A stretch of DNA of 6,947 bases from Euryarchaeota archaeon UBA561 (lineage in GTDB: Archaea; Thermoplasmatota; Poseidoniia; Poseidoniales; Poseidoniaceae), in contig DANX01000044.1 in assembly GCA_002502295.1 (NCBI GenBank), positions 1,281 to 8,227 on the forward strand, in the 5' to 3' direction. Shown here in pieces: positions 5,482 to 6,947 of the stretch; positions within the stretch are counted from its first letter, which is position 1, and every line of letters starts with the position of its first letter. Position numbers and translations under genes: made by a program. A model generated the notes under the pieces. That model made no database searches and was not told the origin of the DNA. It saw only the letters and a list, made by a program, of their open reading frames with translations.

Positions 5482-6947
5482 ATGGCTCGTGAACTCATCA
5501 ACGTCGAAGCGGTCGACCGCTCCTTTGGTGCCGTGGACGTGCTGAAGGACATCAACATCAAGGTGAACGACGGCGATCGCATCGGCATCGTCGGCCACAA
5601 CGGCGCTGGAAAGACCACGCTGCTCAACACCATCAGCGAGCAAAAGCACGACACCGGCGACATCGAGTTTGCTCCCGGCATTCGGCTTGCCTACCTCACA
5701 CAAATTCGGGACCTTGAATCGGATTCCACCATCGAAGACGAGCTTGGCCGAAAGGGACGCCAATTCCAGGAATTGGAAGAAGAAATTGCGGCTATTGAGG
5801 CCCAAATGGTCGACCCTGCCTTCTACGAGGGTGACTGGGAGCCAGTAATGGAGCATTACACGCAACTCCAACAAACCCTTGCCTCAAGCGGTGGAGGCAA
5901 CGTGGCTGGCATCGCTAAAGGCATCCTTGAACGCCTCGGCCTTGACAAGCACCCGATGGAAATGGCCATCAACAAACTCTCCGGTGGCGAACAAGCCAAA
6001 CTGGCGCTGGCTCGCCAACTCGTCGGCCTCAACGGCATCGATGTCATGTTCCTTGACGAACCGACCAACCACTTGGACATTCAAACCACTGAATGGCTCG
6101 AGACCTTCCTCAAGGAATTCAAAGGCGCTCAACTCATCGTTTCCCACGACCGGTACTTCCTCGACCAAGTGTGCAACCGAATCGTGGAAATTGACAACCT
6201 CCGCGCCTGGCCGTGGAAGGGCAATTACAGTCAATTTTTGGTTCAAAAAACGGCGAGTGAAAAGTCACTCGGTGAGGCCATTGCCAACATTGAGAAGAAA
6301 ATCCAGTCCACGATGGGCGCCATGGCGCAAATGAAGCGGGCCAACAAATACGACAAGTCCATCTCCGCCAAACACAAGATGATTGAACGCATGCAGCAAG
6401 AGCTCAAAGCCCTTCGTGCACGGGTCCCGAAGAAGCGTAAACCACTCATTCTTTCCCTTGAAGCAACGGACAAAGCCAGCATGGACGTGCTCCAAGTGGA
6501 GGGTGGTTCGAAGTCGTTTGAGGGCCTTGACCGCAAAATCCTCGACAACCAATCCTTGGAGGTGCGCAAGGGTGATCGCATCGGCATCGTGGGCGGCAAC
6601 GGCCAAGGGAAAACGACCTTGCTGAAACTCATCAACGGTGATGAGAAGTTGACCAGTGGCACCATTGACCTCGCTCCCGGTTGCGAAATCGGTTATTTCC
6701 ACCAGGACCACGCCACCCTTGACTTCGACCTCAACCCCATTGAACAAATTCAGAAACTCCGTCCAGATTTCCAGTACGGCGACATCCGGGCGGCGCTCGG
6801 TCGTTTCCAATTCTCCAGCGAACAGGTGGCGACCAAACTCTCCCAACTTTCGGGAGGGGAGCGAGCCCGTGTGGCCTTGCTCAAACTCTTGCTCGAGGAA
6901 AACAACCTGTTGTTGATGGACGAGCCAACCAACCACTTGGACATGGA
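5482..6947 (+). CDS. ABC-F family ATPase, tandem nucleotide-binding domains (3' end outside window)
   Basis: A soluble ABC protein of the ABC-F type, a family that acts at the ribosomal E site on stalled or starting ribosomes and does not transport. The first 488 residues are present; the family is usually 530-650. NBD1: Walker A GHNGAGKT at 38-45, Q-loop Q74, a helical arm insertion (about 88-140), signature LSGGE at 166-170, Walker B FLDEP with catalytic E193, and H-loop SHDRYF at 221-226. Then comes GNYSQF at 247-252 and a charged helical linker (about 253-320, the P-site tRNA interaction motif in this family) ending in a basic PKKRK. NBD2: Walker A GGNGQGKT at 371-378, Q408, LSGGE at 456-460 and Walker B with E481, then the window ends before the second H-loop. 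There are no membrane segments, which supports ABC-F over an exporter. Both catalytic glutamates are intact, so both sites look active. I cannot assign it to EttA, Uup, YheS or another subgroup. It is divergent from the surface-protein gene and probably a separate transcript. Confidence 0.95.
   Translation, partial: MARELINVEAVDRSFGAVDVLKDINIKVNDGDRIGIVGHNGAGKTTLLNTISEQKHDTGDIEFAPGIRLAYLTQIRDLESDSTIEDELGRKGRQFQELEEEIAAIEAQMVDPAFYEGDWEPVMEHYTQLQQTLASSGGGNVAGIAKGILERLGLDKHPMEMAINKLSGGEQAKLALARQLVGLNGIDVMFLDEPTNHLDIQTTEWLETFLKEFKGAQLIVSHDRYFLDQVCNRIVEIDNLRAWPWKGNYSQFLVQKTASEKSLGEAIANIEKKIQSTMGAMAQMKRANKYDKSISAKHKMIERMQQELKALRARVPKKRKPLILSLEATDKASMDVLQVEGGSKSFEGLDRKILDNQSLEVRKGDRIGIVGGNGQGKTTLLKLINGDEKLTSGTIDLAPGCEIGYFHQDHATLDFDLNPIEQIQKLRPDFQYGDIRAALGRFQFSSEQVATKLSQLSGGERARVALLKLLLEENNLLLMDEPTNHLDM

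Noticed and set aside
5482..6947. ABC transporter ATPase for export
   Set aside because: Two fused ATPase domains, an arm insertion, a charged helical linker after GNYSQF and no membrane segments fit ABC-F ribosome factors rather than a transporter subunit.

Overview
The window holds three genes, and two of them run off its ends. It reads as a fragment of a moderately GC-rich prokaryote. My best guess is a marine planktonic euryarchaeon of the Marine Group II / Ca. Poseidoniales type. The reasons are a large secreted, aspartate-rich thrombospondin-type-3 (TSP3) protein with a C-terminal membrane anchor and a charged cytoplasmic tail, a TATA-like box before a short Shine-Dalgarno leader, and tight gene packing. 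This taxonomic call is an inference (roughly 0.55), and a bacterial source is not excluded.

Layout: (1) Positions 1-1889, minus strand, hold the N-terminal 629 residues of an IcmF-type fused acyl-CoA mutase: B12-binding domain, then MeaB-like GTPase, then linker, then the start of the mutase barrel. (2) Positions 1890-1946 are a 57-bp gap with a strand-specific RNA hairpin and a strong Shine-Dalgarno for icmF. (3) Positions 1947-5363, minus strand, hold a complete 1138-residue surface protein: signal peptide, about 465-residue unknown ectodomain with eight cysteines, 19 TSP3-like calcium-binding units, one transmembrane helix and a 118-residue helical cytoplasmic tail. (4) Positions 5364-5481 are a divergent promoter region with overlapping inverted repeats and one clear TATA-like box. 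(5) Positions 5482-6947, plus strand, hold an ABC-F translation factor whose second ATPase domain is cut by the window end.

The surface protein and icmF share a strand, are 57 bp apart and show no promoter-like box or U-tract terminator between them, so they are probably co-transcribed. I see no obvious biochemical link: one is an envelope protein and the other a cytoplasmic coenzyme-B12 isomerase of branched-chain/short-chain acyl-CoA metabolism. The ABC-F gene is divergent and is probably an independent housekeeping unit. I found no RNA genes, mobile elements or CRISPR arrays. The most unusual material lies in the TSP3 protein: a modular mix of 22-, 27- and 34-residue units forming 168-bp super-repeats, one unit where both conserved aromatic positions are cysteine, and strict confinement of even numbers of cysteines to the extracellular part.
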